From Pseudoxanthomonas winnipegensis (GTDB lineage: Bacteria; Pseudomonadota; Gammaproteobacteria; Xanthomonadales; Xanthomonadaceae): 64,000 nucleotides of DNA. The stretch covers positions 248,001-312,000 of the forward strand of contig NZ_SHMH01000003.1 of assembly GCF_004283755.1 (NCBI RefSeq), given 5' to 3'. The notes under the pieces were generated by a model. That model ran no database searches. It saw only the letters and a list, made by a program, of their open reading frames with translations, and was not told the origin of the DNA. Positions 48,100 through 55,399 of this stretch are shown one piece after another (position 1 is the stretch's first letter; each line of letters begins with the position of its first letter). The position numbers were made by a program, and so were the translations under genes.

Positions 48100-49089
48100 A
48101 TGGCGAGCATCAAGCAGAACGGCAAGGGTTACCGGGTCCAGCTGTACGTGGCCGGCGTCCGCGATTCCAAGACGTTCGACACCCGGAAGGAAGCGGCCCA
48201 GTGGGCGCTGGAGCGCGAGGCCGAGCTTCGCGGTAAGCGGCTGCCCGACAAGACGCTACTGGACGCCATGCGGCGCTACGCGCGTGACGAGGCGCCGAAG
48301 CGCGCTGGCGAGAAATGGGAGCTGCTGAGGCTGACTGCGTTCGAGAGGTTGCCGATGGCGCGCCGGCGCGTCGCTTCGCTGACGCCCGACGACTTCTCGA
48401 CCTGGCGCGACGACCGCTTGAAGGTGGTCAAGCCTGGCAGCGTGGCGCGCGACATGACGTTGATGCGTGGCGTACTGGAGGCGGCCCGCCGCGACTGGCG
48501 CTGGATCCGCGACAACCCCATGAAGGACGTGCGCTGGCCGCAGTCACCGCCAGGGCGCGCGCGCCGGATCATGCCGGCCGAGGAGGAGGCGCTGCGCCGC
48601 GGATTCGGAGTGTGGGACGACCTGCCGACCACGACAGTAACCAACCGCGTCGGACTGGCCTTCATCTTCGCGCTGGAAACCGCGATGCGCTCTGGCGAGA
48701 TCCTGGCGCTGACCTGGCCCAACATCCATCTGTCCGAACAGTACGTCCGCATCCCGACATCGAAGAACGGCGAAGCGCGCGACGTACCGCTGACGAAGCG
48801 CGCCTGCCAGATCCTCGACGCGCTTCCGCGCACGTTCGGTCCGGTGTTCGACATGGACGCCAAGCTGCGCGATGCGATGTGGCGGAAGGTGAGGGACCGC
48901 GTGGAGCTGCCTGACGGCGGCACGGTGCGCGACATCCATTTCCATGATTCCCGGGCCGAGGCGATCTGGCGCCTGTCGAAGAAGCTGGATGTGCTCCAGC
49001 TGGCCCGGATGATTGGGCATCGCGACCTGAAGTCGCTGATGCATTACTACAACGAGAGCGCCAGCTCGATGGCTAGGCAGCTCGGTTGA
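48100..49089 (+). CDS. int: Prophage tyrosine integrase
   Basis: Phage integrase of 329 residues. A short N-terminal arm-type domain (ASIKQNGKGYRVQLYV) resembles Arm-DNA-bind families; the catalytic domain has Arg in ALETAMRSGEILALTW, HDSRAEA (H-x-x-R), the GHRDLKSLMHYY box with His and Tyr. It begins 153 bases after the tRNA fragment and reads into the prophage, converging on the leftward operon with a 17-base overlap. It places the prophage attachment at the same tRNA. Confidence 0.93.
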   Translation: MASIKQNGKGYRVQLYVAGVRDSKTFDTRKEAAQWALEREAELRGKRLPDKTLLDAMRRYARDEAPKRAGEKWELLRLTAFERLPMARRRVASLTPDDFSTWRDDRLKVVKPGSVARDMTLMRGVLEAARRDWRWIRDNPMKDVRWPQSPPGRARRIMPAEEEALRRGFGVWDDLPTTTVTNRVGLAFIFALETAMRSGEILALTWPNIHLSEQYVRIPTSKNGEARDVPLTKRACQILDALPRTFGPVFDMDAKLRDAMWRKVRDRVELPDGGTVRDIHFHDSRAEAIWRLSKKLDVLQLARMIGHRDLKSLMHYYNESASSMARQLG

Positions 49090-49327
49090 TCCGCGCCTCG
49101 TCGTCGGCCCACTTCAGAACCTTCGACTTCTTCCACTTCTTCTCGTTGCCGATGACCAGCGGGGCAGGGAAGCTGCCACGCACGGCGACGCGCTCCAGGA
49201 AGCCGCGGCGGTTCGGCGATCCCTCCTTCGTGGTCAGCCCCAGCAGCACCGCGCAAGCGTCCGCCGAGAGATAGCAATCGCCGGTAGCCAGCGCGGCGAT
49301 CAGGTCTATGACCTCTGTCTTGTCCAT
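49073..49327 (-). CDS. Small phage DNA-binding protein, possible excisionase
   Basis: An 84-residue protein whose C-terminal part looks like a winged-helix excisionase: CAVLLGLTTKEGSPNRRGFL and SFPAPLVIGNEKKWKKSKVLKW. Last gene of the leftward early operon and next to the integrase, where excisionases (Xis) usually lie. Its start overlaps the stop of the preceding gene (TGATG). Confidence 0.65.
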   Translation of the reverse strand: MDKTEVIDLIAALATGDCYLSADACAVLLGLTTKEGSPNRRGFLERVAVRGSFPAPLVIGNEKKWKKSKVLKWADDEARINRAA

Positions 49328-49548
49328 CACCCTCGCCCCTCCTGCGCCGCCTGTTCCTCGGTTGCATCTTTGGCGCGACCCTCTACCCCCACACCGAGCG
49401 GGCACCAAGAGGGCGGGGTAAATGGCGTCCTCAATTGTTTACCTCCGCCAGGCCTGAGCGATGGCTTTTCGTCTGGCATTGCCGTGCAGTAGTAGTAATG
49501 CCAGTCGAAGATCGCAAGATGAGGGCAACGCTTGCAGGACTCAGCCAT
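49327..49548 (-). CDS. Small Cys-rich phage protein
   Basis: A 73-residue protein with a putative zinc-binding arrangement: CKRCPHLAIFDWHYYYC early and a later Cys-Pro-Leu-Gly. No family recognised. Translationally linked to the excisionase-like gene by TGATG. A GTG two codons upstream is an alternative start. Confidence 0.6.
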   Translation of the reverse strand: MAESCKRCPHLAIFDWHYYYCTAMPDEKPSLRPGGGKQLRTPFTPPSWCPLGVGVEGRAKDATEEQAAQEGRG

Positions 49549-49723
49549 CACCACCCTCCCGCGCGGCCCTCGCCGCGTCGATCACTGCACGTGGATCATC
49601 GCTGTCACCAAATGCGATCCGCGCGCGATGGCGGATGAAATGCACTGCGCAGCCGTCCTTGATACGCCAGGGGCGCAGGATTGCGGCGTTTGGCGGCACG
49701 GACTTAGAAGCTTCGCGGCCCAT
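49541..49723 (-). CDS. Small phage protein of unknown function
   Basis: A 60-residue protein (begins MGREASKSVPPNAAIL, ends ARAAREGGDG) with no recognised family. It is supported mainly by operon structure: its ATG overlaps the stop of the XF1762-type gene by TGATG and its end overlaps the next start. Strand, spacing and composition fit the leftward operon. Confidence 0.5.
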   Translation of the reverse strand: MGREASKSVPPNAAILRPWRIKDGCAVHFIRHRARIAFGDSDDPRAVIDAARAAREGGDG

Positions 49724-50229
49724 CAGCGCTTCTCCCCGGCCTGGGCGTCATCACTGGCCCATCGACCAGCCGGCGCGAGGCTTTCCCATGCGCCCCAGCC
49801 CCAGGCCTGCTTGTCCTCTGTGGGGTGCTTGTCGGTCCTTGGCCGCGATGGCGTGTCCCAGCTGCGCCCGCGAACGTCCCAGAGGTGGGCCCATCCGGCT
49901 GCGCGCAGCGACGCGCCTGACTCGGACGCGAGGATGTACGTCAGGCCGCGTCGATAGCCCTTGTCTTGGGCCACTCGCCGCGCGGCGGCGTACAGCATGC
50001 TGCAGGCGTTCGGGGTGCCGTCTGTGCATAGGCGCGTGACTTCAACCGTCATGCCGTCATCCAGGGCGCGCGCGACCGGTCGGCCGGACACTGCGACCCC
50101 GATCAGCTTGCCGCTGTCGTCGTGCACTGCCTGCCTCCATAGGGCTCCGACCGGGACGCCGTGGTGGCGGTGATGCTGACGGATGAATCCGTCGCCTTCC
50201 TCGCGGGTGATCGGTCGAAGCTCGATCAT
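49723..50229 (-). CDS. XF1762 family phage protein
   Basis: A 168-residue protein of the XF1762 family, first seen in Xylella prophages, with an acetyltransferase-like (GNAT/Mom-related) look: IRQHHRHHGVPVGALW, GVAVSGRPVARALDDG, TRLCTDGTPNACSMLYAAA, RVAQDKGYRRGLTYIL. The function is unknown. Mom-like base modification is an untested possibility. It points to a Xanthomonadaceae host. Overlaps both neighbours. Confidence 0.8.
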   Translation of the reverse strand: MIELRPITREEGDGFIRQHHRHHGVPVGALWRQAVHDDSGKLIGVAVSGRPVARALDDGMTVEVTRLCTDGTPNACSMLYAAARRVAQDKGYRRGLTYILASESGASLRAAGWAHLWDVRGRSWDTPSRPRTDKHPTEDKQAWGWGAWESLAPAGRWASDDAQAGEKR

Positions 50230-50480
50230 GGCGCCTTCTCCCCGGCCTTGGATGCCAACAGCCGATCCGCCTCGTCAAGAACCTCGCTGACGGTCCTCCT
50301 GACCTCGTCCCGCACCAGAAGGTCGCTCTCCCGAATCTGCACGCGGTGCTTAGCCGCAGCCTGTAGTCCGGCTGCGGTCCATCGCAGAGAAGACTCCAAC
50401 TCGCCGATGCGTGCGTACAGCGCATCGCAGCATCGGCGTAGGTCTTCCGCCATAGGATTCCCGATCACGCCATTAGCCAT
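50226..50480 (-). CDS. Helical phage protein of unknown function
   Basis: An 84-residue, mostly helical protein (ARIGELESSLRWTAAGLQAA, LVRDEVRRTVSEVLDEADRL) with heptad-like spacing that suggests a coiled coil. A GAGGAG site precedes the ATG at 50480. Overlaps the previous gene by 15 bases and the next by ATGA. Family not recognised. Confidence 0.6.
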   Translation of the reverse strand: MANGVIGNPMAEDLRRCCDALYARIGELESSLRWTAAGLQAAAKHRVQIRESDLLVRDEVRRTVSEVLDEADRLLASKAGEKAP

Positions 50481-51478
50481 CGGACTTCTCCTCGGCCTGG
50501 GCGGCGATGGCGATAGCGAGAGCCCCCTTGGGGCGCGGGCGGGGCAGCGGCGGGCTCGGGGTGGATCGGACTGGACCACGACACTGGGTCTATTCGCGTC
50601 GCGGTGGTCGAGTCGATGAAGCCGATGCCGGGCTCGTAGCGACCTTGCCGGATGCTCGGGCCGCCGTCGGCTGGCTGCTCGCCCAGGTACAGCGCCAAGC
50701 CAACCACCGCGCCGTATTCCAAGGGCCAAGTCGGCGGCATGCATGCGGTAATCCACGCACTGCGCGCCCCTCCCTGCGGATACAACAGCCCATCGGCAAC
50801 GAGTGACGCGGCTTCAGGATTGATCGGATTGCAAATCCACTGCCCGTATTCGTTGACGCCCTCGACCTTCGCCACAGCCTCGCCCACACCCACCGCAGGT
50901 GCGAGCAGACCCGCAGCCATATCGTCGGCCATCGCTTGATAGTCGGTCGTGTCCCAGATTGCTCCGATCCCGCCGCATTCATCACAGCCGCCGCCAAGGT
51001 GGCACTGCAGGGTCTGGCTCACCGGTCCGGTCGGATTTCCCTCGTTATGTTCATGGCAGCCTGTGCAGGTCCGCCATATCCCGCCGCCTCCAGCAATTGC
51101 AGCGGCAACGCCGGTCAGTTCGACAGGCGCAGGGGCGGCGGCCTTGGCGGTCAGGGCGTTGGCGGCTTCGCGGATGAGCGACACGGGCACAGTGACTGAC
51201 GTGGACGCAATGCTCTGCGCATCGAGGACGATTGCTCGCAGCCGCTCCACCAGCCCACCCCGGCCAGCGTCGGCGGGCGGCGCGGGGGCGGCCCTATGGG
51301 CATGGTCCTCGAAACCGAAGTTCAGCAGCTGATTGATCAGCCGAAGCTCGGTGTCATAGCTCTCCAGGTCGACAGATGCGAGGACATTCTCGGATTCCTG
51401 TGGATGCCCCCATTCGCTGAGGCAGGTGGCCAGAATCTCCTGCGCACGCTCCACCAGCTTCTCTCGTTCGTTGCTCAT
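50465..51478 (-). CDS. Phage protein with a zinc-ribbon-like centre
   Basis: A 337-residue protein of unknown function. It has a helical N-terminus (EREKLVERAQEILATCLSEW), an Ala-rich linker, a Cys/His cluster (RTCTGCHEHNEG then CHLGGGCDECGG) that could bind zinc, and a beta-rich C-terminal part containing DTTDYQAMADDMAAGLL. Proteins like this are common in early regions of Xanthomonas and Stenotrophomonas phages. It overlaps its neighbours on both sides, so it is a real operon member. Confidence 0.6.
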   Translation of the reverse strand: MSNEREKLVERAQEILATCLSEWGHPQESENVLASVDLESYDTELRLINQLLNFGFEDHAHRAAPAPPADAGRGGLVERLRAIVLDAQSIASTSVTVPVSLIREAANALTAKAAAPAPVELTGVAAAIAGGGGIWRTCTGCHEHNEGNPTGPVSQTLQCHLGGGCDECGGIGAIWDTTDYQAMADDMAAGLLAPAVGVGEAVAKVEGVNEYGQWICNPINPEAASLVADGLLYPQGGARSAWITACMPPTWPLEYGAVVGLALYLGEQPADGGPSIRQGRYEPGIGFIDSTTATRIDPVSWSSPIHPEPAAAPPAPQGGSRYRHRRPGRGEVRWLMA

Positions 51479-51666
51479 GTCCTGTGCCTCCAGTGCGTGG
51501 GGCGGTAGTAGACGTACATCACGTCCTCGCCTCGTTCGTCGGTGATGTACCAGAGCGAGCGCCGCCGGCGCAGCGGGCCTTCATTGCGCACGCCGTCGGC
51601 GTCGTCGATCTTGGTATCGACGATCACGCCTTCGGGGGCTGTGTCGATCGGCAACCAGTTGCTCAT
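51475..51666 (-). CDS. DUF551-like small phage protein
   Basis: A 63-residue protein starting MSNWLPIDTAPEGVIVDTK, the W-x-P-I-x-T-A-P opening of DUF551-type phage proteins, followed by a short beta-rich region (RSLWYITDERGEDVMYVYYR) and THW. It shares ATGA with the next gene. The role of the family is unknown. Confidence 0.65.
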   Translation of the reverse strand: MSNWLPIDTAPEGVIVDTKIDDADGVRNEGPLRRRRSLWYITDERGEDVMYVYYRPTHWRHRT

Positions 51667-51667
51667 G

Positions 51668-51808
51668 TCACTCTCCCTTGAGGGCTGCACGGATGACCCG
51701 GCGCCACTTGATCGCTGCCGTCAGACTCATCGGGTGAGCCCTTTGCAGTTCGTCGATGGTCGGCACGCGATCGCGGTACATCCGCGCCAGCTTGTAGGCC
51801 ACCAGCAT
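51668..51808 (-). CDS. Small helix-turn-helix phage protein
   Basis: A 46-residue protein: LVAYKLARMYRDRVPTIDEL then HPMSLTAAIKWRRVIRAAL, which reads as a helix-turn-helix (an entry helix, Pro-Thr, then a recognition helix with Trp-Arg-Arg). It lies between DUF551 and the RT gene and overlaps the RT tail in another frame by 82 bases. A GTG 17 codons upstream (51859) could be the real start. Confidence 0.5.
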   Translation of the reverse strand: MLVAYKLARMYRDRVPTIDELQRAHPMSLTAAIKWRRVIRAALKGE

Positions 51809-53187
51809 CGTCGGCTCGCGGATCTCGCCGCGCTTGGCGAAGGGGCGCTCACCGACTCGCTGGCACAGCTGGTCACCCCTCCAGCCGGAGGCGATGCGTG
51901 CACGGATGACATCGCCGCCCACGGGAAGCGGCGTGTGAGGTGCTGGGTGAGTCGGCGCGCATTGGCGTGACGGAAGTGGCCGCCGTAGCTGGCAAGGACC
52001 GCTTGCACGCGCTGGAGCGCTTCGGGGGCGAAGTGCGGCTGCCCGTCTCGCGGGAGAGCTGCCTCGATCTTTTGCAGGGCCGCCTTGGCGTGTGCCACGA
52101 CGCGCGGGCGCACCAGCGTATGCGTCGGCCGGATGACATAGCCGAGGAAGTCCAGGCCATCGTCGAGGCGACGCAGGCGGATCTCGGCCTTCAGGCCGAG
52201 GTGCAGCTGACGGCCGAGGAAGTCGGTGATCTGCGCCTGCCATGCTTCCAGCTGCGCGCGGTCCCGGTGGAACAGCACGAAGTCGTCCACGTAGCGCAGG
52301 TAGCGCTTGGCCTTGAGCTGGTGCTTGGCGAGCTGGTCCAAGGCGTCCAGGTAGACGTTGGCGAAGAACTGCGACGACAGGTTGCCGATCGGCAGGCCGC
52401 AGCCCGGCCCGGCGTTGCACAAGCGCTTGTGCGCGGGGACCTGGGCCAACTCGGCAGCCGTGGCGCGCGTCTGCGCGCCAGGGTGCAGCGGATCGCGACG
52501 CAGGAGCGCGTGGGTCGTCTGCAGGGCATGCGGATGCAGGCCGGCACGCAGCAGCCGTGGCTTTAGCATCGCCCACAGAGTGGGTCGGTGGATGCTGTTG
52601 AAGTAGTTGGCGATGTCCAGCTGCAGATACCAGCCGCCGCCCTGGCCGCTGGCCAGCTGTCGGCAGAACGCCTGCGCGCGGCGGACCGCGGCGTGGCTGC
52701 CCTTGCCGGCGCGGTTGGCATAGCTGTCGTGGATGAAGCCCGGTTCGTAGATCGCCTCCAGCTGAGGCACTAGCCAGTGGTGCACAACGCGGTCAGCGAA
52801 GTCCGGCGCGTGGATCTCACGCGCCTTGGGCCGGGTTGCGATGAAGCAGGTGGAAGGCCGCGGCGACCAGGTGCCGCTGGCGATCTCTTCTTGCAACTGG
52901 ATCAGGTTGTCCATCCAGCGCGTGTCGAAGCGCCGCTGGTTGTGGCTGGGCACTTTTTGCCGGCGGGCGCGCTTCCACGCCCGGTGCAATCCCTGCAGTG
53001 TCACTCCCCCTTGAAACTCACCGGCACGACGCACGGCCAACGCGAACCCGTTGTTGTTGCGGTGGTTGTTGTTGACGTTGCCGTTGTTGAAATTGACGTT
53101 CCACGCGGACGACGCGGACCACGCCGCCGCATCCCTGCGCACTTGGGACATCGCTGACCATCCGGCTGGGTAGGACAGGTTCGTCAT
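51727..53187 (-). CDS. DGR reverse transcriptase
   Basis: Reverse transcriptase of a diversity-generating retroelement. The frame is 486 codons from ATG 53187, which shares ATGA with the avd stop. Residues 20-56 are the translated template repeat (Asn-rich); the RT domain follows from about residue 65: LDIANYFNSI (189-198), GLPIGNLSSQFFANVYLD (264-281), the YVDD active site (299-302) and LDFLGYVIRP. An AAGGGGGAG site just after the TR suggests a second start near residue 62 (GTG) that would give a conventional RT without the Asn stretch. The last 60 residues are unusual and overlap another gene. Confidence 0.93.
   Translation of the reverse strand: MTNLSYPAGWSAMSQVRRDAAAWSASSAWNVNFNNGNVNNNHRNNNGFALAVRRAGEFQGGVTLQGLHRAWKRARRQKVPSHNQRRFDTRWMDNLIQLQEEIASGTWSPRPSTCFIATRPKAREIHAPDFADRVVHHWLVPQLEAIYEPGFIHDSYANRAGKGSHAAVRRAQAFCRQLASGQGGGWYLQLDIANYFNSIHRPTLWAMLKPRLLRAGLHPHALQTTHALLRRDPLHPGAQTRATAAELAQVPAHKRLCNAGPGCGLPIGNLSSQFFANVYLDALDQLAKHQLKAKRYLRYVDDFVLFHRDRAQLEAWQAQITDFLGRQLHLGLKAEIRLRRLDDGLDFLGYVIRPTHTLVRPRVVAHAKAALQKIEAALPRDGQPHFAPEALQRVQAVLASYGGHFRHANARRLTQHLTRRFPWAAMSSVHASPPAGGVTSCASESVSAPSPSAARSASRRCWWPTSWRGCTAIACRPSTNCKGLTR
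53020..53129 (-). repeat. DGR template repeat (TR)
   Basis: A 110-base sequence matching VR1 (53657-53766) and VR2 (54116-54225) with no gaps. On the coding strand it contains exactly 23 adenines, all inside one 50-base block made of eleven AAY codons and one CAC; the flanks have none. VR1 differs from it at 17 of these adenines and VR2 at 13. The only other difference is one C-to-T (coding) in VR1. Just beyond the 3' end (coding), TR reads GAGTTTCA where both VRs read CAGTAATT, as expected for the IMH/IMH* boundary. Confidence 0.96.
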
Positions 53188-53627
53188 CGTGTAGCCCCCG
53201 CGGAGGCGGCACAGGTACTCAGTTTCTGGCCACGCTGCGGCACGGCTCCGACGCCGGCCGCATTCTGGGCTTGAGGGGTTGCCTGGTGCCGGCGCCATCC
53301 GCCGGCCTGGGCGCCAAGCTGGTGCGCCGCCCGTGCTAGGGCTTCGAACTGCCTGAAGCTGGCGAAGGCGTGCAACAGCTTGGCGACCTGCAGGTGCTGC
53401 TTGAGCTCGTCGATGTCCCACACCAGCTGCGCCACGCGCTCGGCTTGGTGCTGGCGGTCCCGCCACGCCCGGTCGGCGTTGCGATAGACAGCCATGGCCT
53501 GGCGCCGAAGGTCAGCACCGATCTGGTAGCGGTGGTAGCGCGGGAAGCGTCGCACGGCCTGCTCGATGTCGACGAGCAGCCGTTCGGCGGTCTTCACGAT
53601 GGGTGGGAGCTGGAAGCGTGAGGGCAT
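53184..53627 (-). CDS. avd: DGR accessory protein Avd
   Basis: Accessory variability determinant, 147 residues, a four-helix bundle that binds the RT and is needed for mutagenic cDNA synthesis. The sequence is typical of the family: FQLPPIVKTAERLLVDIEQA, RRFPRYHRYQIGADLRRQAM, VWDIDELKQHLQVAKLLHAF and AHQLGAQAGGW. An Arg/Gln-rich tail of about 30 residues is extra. It lies between the VR1 gene and TR, as in Bordetella phage BPP-1 (target, avd, TR, RT). Confidence 0.93.
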   Translation of the reverse strand: MPSRFQLPPIVKTAERLLVDIEQAVRRFPRYHRYQIGADLRRQAMAVYRNADRAWRDRQHQAERVAQLVWDIDELKQHLQVAKLLHAFASFRQFEALARAAHQLGAQAGGWRRHQATPQAQNAAGVGAVPQRGQKLSTCAASAGATR

Positions 53628-53650
53628 GGACGGATCAACAGAGAGTCAAA

Positions 53651-54076
53651 TTACTGACCGGCACGACGCACGGCCAACGCGAACCCGACGTAGCCGCGGT
53701 GGCCGTAGCTGACGACGCCGAGGTCGAAATCGACGAACCACGCGGACGACGCAGACCACGCCGCCGGCGTGATGCTCCAGTACCAGTCGTTCCGGATGTC
53801 CTGGAAGAATTCGGTGTCGATCGCCGGCTCGTAGCGACTGCGGTCGATCAGCAGCTGCAACTCGTCGATGGTCGGCAGGTCCCAGTCACTGTGACCTGCC
53901 AGCGTCAGCGACTTGCACGCTTCCAGGCACTTCTCCTGCGGCACGTCGGTGTTCACGACGCTGGTGGCGCTGAAGGTCAGGCCATGCACCGGCAGATGCA
54001 CGGCGACCCAATCCTTCGCGTCGGCGGGAAGCTGCTGGCCGTCCGCCCCGATCTTGATGTACTTCGGCTGTTCCAT
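53651..54076 (-). CDS. DGR target protein 1, DUF1566 domain with VR
   Basis: A 141-residue DUF1566 (Lcl C-terminal, C-type-lectin-like) protein. The DUF1566 signature is seen in GHSDWDLPTIDELQLLIDRS and the following DTEFFQDIRNDWYWSIT. Its last 37 residues are the variable repeat (AAWSASSAW to RRAGQ). An AGGAG site precedes ATG 54076. No signal peptide and no membrane segment. Variable proteins of this fold normally present a diversified ligand-binding surface at the end of a larger particle or cell surface; where this one acts is not evident. Confidence 0.88.
   Translation of the reverse strand: MEQPKYIKIGADGQQLPADAKDWVAVHLPVHGLTFSATSVVNTDVPQEKCLEACKSLTLAGHSDWDLPTIDELQLLIDRSRYEPAIDTEFFQDIRNDWYWSITPAAWSASSAWFVDFDLGVVSYGHRGYVGFALAVRRAGQ
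53657..53766 (-). repeat. DGR variable repeat 1 (VR1)
   Basis: 110 bases, aligning to TR without gaps. Seventeen of the 23 TR adenine positions (coding strand) are substituted; all other bases match except one (53753). The changes fall in the codons for surface positions of the encoded C-type-lectin fold. VR1 ends at the gene's stop codon. Confidence 0.96.
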
Positions 54077-54109
54077 GGTGTTGCTCCTGTTGGTGATCAG
54101 AGAGGCCAA

Positions 54110-54658
54110 TTACTGACCGGCACGACGCACGGCCAACGCGAACCCGCTGTAGCTGCGGCGGAAGCTGTAGACGTAGCCGTAGCTGAAATCGACGTACCAC
54201 GCGGACGACGCGGACCACGCCGCCGCTGTGCTGGTCCAGTGCCAGCGCGGTTTCACGCGCGGGAACAGGGCGGTGTCGATCGCGGGCTCGTGGCGGGTGT
54301 CATCGACCAGGCCTTCCAGCTCCTTGCGCGTGGGCAGCCGCCAATCGTCGTACCCCAGAAGACGCAGCTCCGCGCAGCGCCTTTCGCAGGCGTCCTGGCT
54401 GATGCCGCTGTCGGGGTCCTTCGGATCCCCGAGCGATTCCACAGACCACATGAGGCTGGTGGCGTTGTCGATCACCGCGACGTGGTCGGTGCGCGAATCG
54501 GCGCCGGGTAGGTGGGTGCCGTCGGCGAGAACTTTCGTGTACCGGGGCGCGACGTGGCTGAAGGTCTCTAGGTGTGCGGGCAGCGTGATGTCGTTGGTGA
54601 GATTGGCCGGAAGATGGAGATGCATCTCCAGGCGGCGGATGTTGACCGTGGTGCTCAT
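54110..54658 (-). CDS. DGR target protein 2, DUF1566 domain with VR
   Basis: A 182-residue DUF1566 protein, longer than target 1. The core is YDDWRLPTRKELEGLVDD, then HEPAIDTALFPRVKPRWHWT, and the last 37 residues are VR2. The first 60 residues (beta-rich, LPANLTNDITLPAHLETFSH) are extra. It overlaps the preceding small gene by ATGA. Sequence outside the VR differs widely from target 1, so they are old paralogues, while their VR backbones stay nearly identical, consistent with copying from one TR. Confidence 0.88.
   Translation of the reverse strand: MSTTVNIRRLEMHLHLPANLTNDITLPAHLETFSHVAPRYTKVLADGTHLPGADSRTDHVAVIDNATSLMWSVESLGDPKDPDSGISQDACERRCAELRLLGYDDWRLPTRKELEGLVDDTRHEPAIDTALFPRVKPRWHWTSTAAAWSASSAWYVDFSYGYVYSFRRSYSGFALAVRRAGQ
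54116..54225 (-). repeat. DGR variable repeat 2 (VR2)
   Basis: 110 bases, no gaps against TR; 13 of 23 TR adenine positions are substituted and no other base differs. Confidence 0.96.
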
Positions 54659-54849
54659 GCGGCCACCTTCTCGGCGGGCACGCGCACGCGCGGCTTAACG
54701 GTCGAGGCCAGTGCCTGGTCGTGCTTCCACTCACTGGCGCGCTGGCGGAAGACGGCTGCGTTGATCTCGTTGCCGTTCGCCAACTCGGCGTCGGCGACTG
54801 CTAGCAGGAAGTCTGGGCCGCTAAGGCGGCTAGGGTCGGTATCGAACAT
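54655..54849 (-). CDS. Small phage protein of unknown function
   Basis: A 64-residue protein (MFDTDPSRLSGPDFLLAVAD, then ANGNEINAAVFRQRASEWKHD), mostly helical. No family recognised. Ends in an ATGA overlap with DGR target 2, which links the DGR to the operon above. Confidence 0.6.
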   Translation of the reverse strand: MFDTDPSRLSGPDFLLAVADAELANGNEINAAVFRQRASEWKHDQALASTVKPRVRVPAEKVAA

Positions 54850-54859
54850 AGTTGCTCCT

Positions 54860-55399
54860 TTAGGCGGGCACGAAGCTGCCGCGCTTGGCTGGGTTGATGA
54901 CGAACGGCTTGGGGCCCTTGGCCGCCTGTTTGGCCTCGAGGCGCAGGGATTCCCCTGTCGCGCCGCGCGGCACGATCTCGATACGGTTGCCGGGCTGGGA
55001 GAGAAACTTGGCTAGATCGGCCTGCAACTGCTCGCGCAGCGGTTGCCGCGCCGCAACGGTTGCATCGTGCAGTGCCTGAGACTGCCGCTGGTGCCCGGTC
55101 ACCGGCTTGCTGCCGTTCGGCGTGATCTGCTTGGGTGGAAGGCTGAATGGCGTGGGCGGCGCAATCGTGGCGAGGATGCGATCCCCGGCGAACCAGGTAA
55201 CGCCGCGCCCAACCCTGACTTGGCGTACCAGGCCGGCATCGTGCAGCTGCCGCAACGTGCTCGTCGCTTGTTCCCGACTGACCTTGATGCCTTCCTTGGA
55301 AAGTAGCGCACTGAGTTCAAGTGCGGTTACGCCCGATGGCGCGACCGCCAATAGCGCACGGATGCGTGCCGCGCGGCTGTTGCGTTGGTAGCCCGTCAC
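54860..55399 (-). CDS. Winged-helix phage protein
   Basis: A 179-residue protein with an N-terminal winged helix (RIRALLAVAPSGVTALELSA, GIKVSREQATSTLRQLHDAG, LVRQVRVGRGVTWFAGD) and a basic helical C-terminal part. It is probably a DNA-binding early protein. Its start overlaps the stop of the next gene upstream (ATGA). Confidence 0.65.
   Translation of the reverse strand: MTGYQRNSRAARIRALLAVAPSGVTALELSALLSKEGIKVSREQATSTLRQLHDAGLVRQVRVGRGVTWFAGDRILATIAPPTPFSLPPKQITPNGSKPVTGHQRQSQALHDATVAARQPLREQLQADLAKFLSQPGNRIEIVPRGATGESLRLEAKQAAKGPKPFVINPAKRGSFVPA

Noticed and set aside
53040-53095. Poly-Asn stretch considered as a normal low-complexity domain
   Set aside because: Alignment with the two VRs shows it is the DGR template, with differences confined to adenines.
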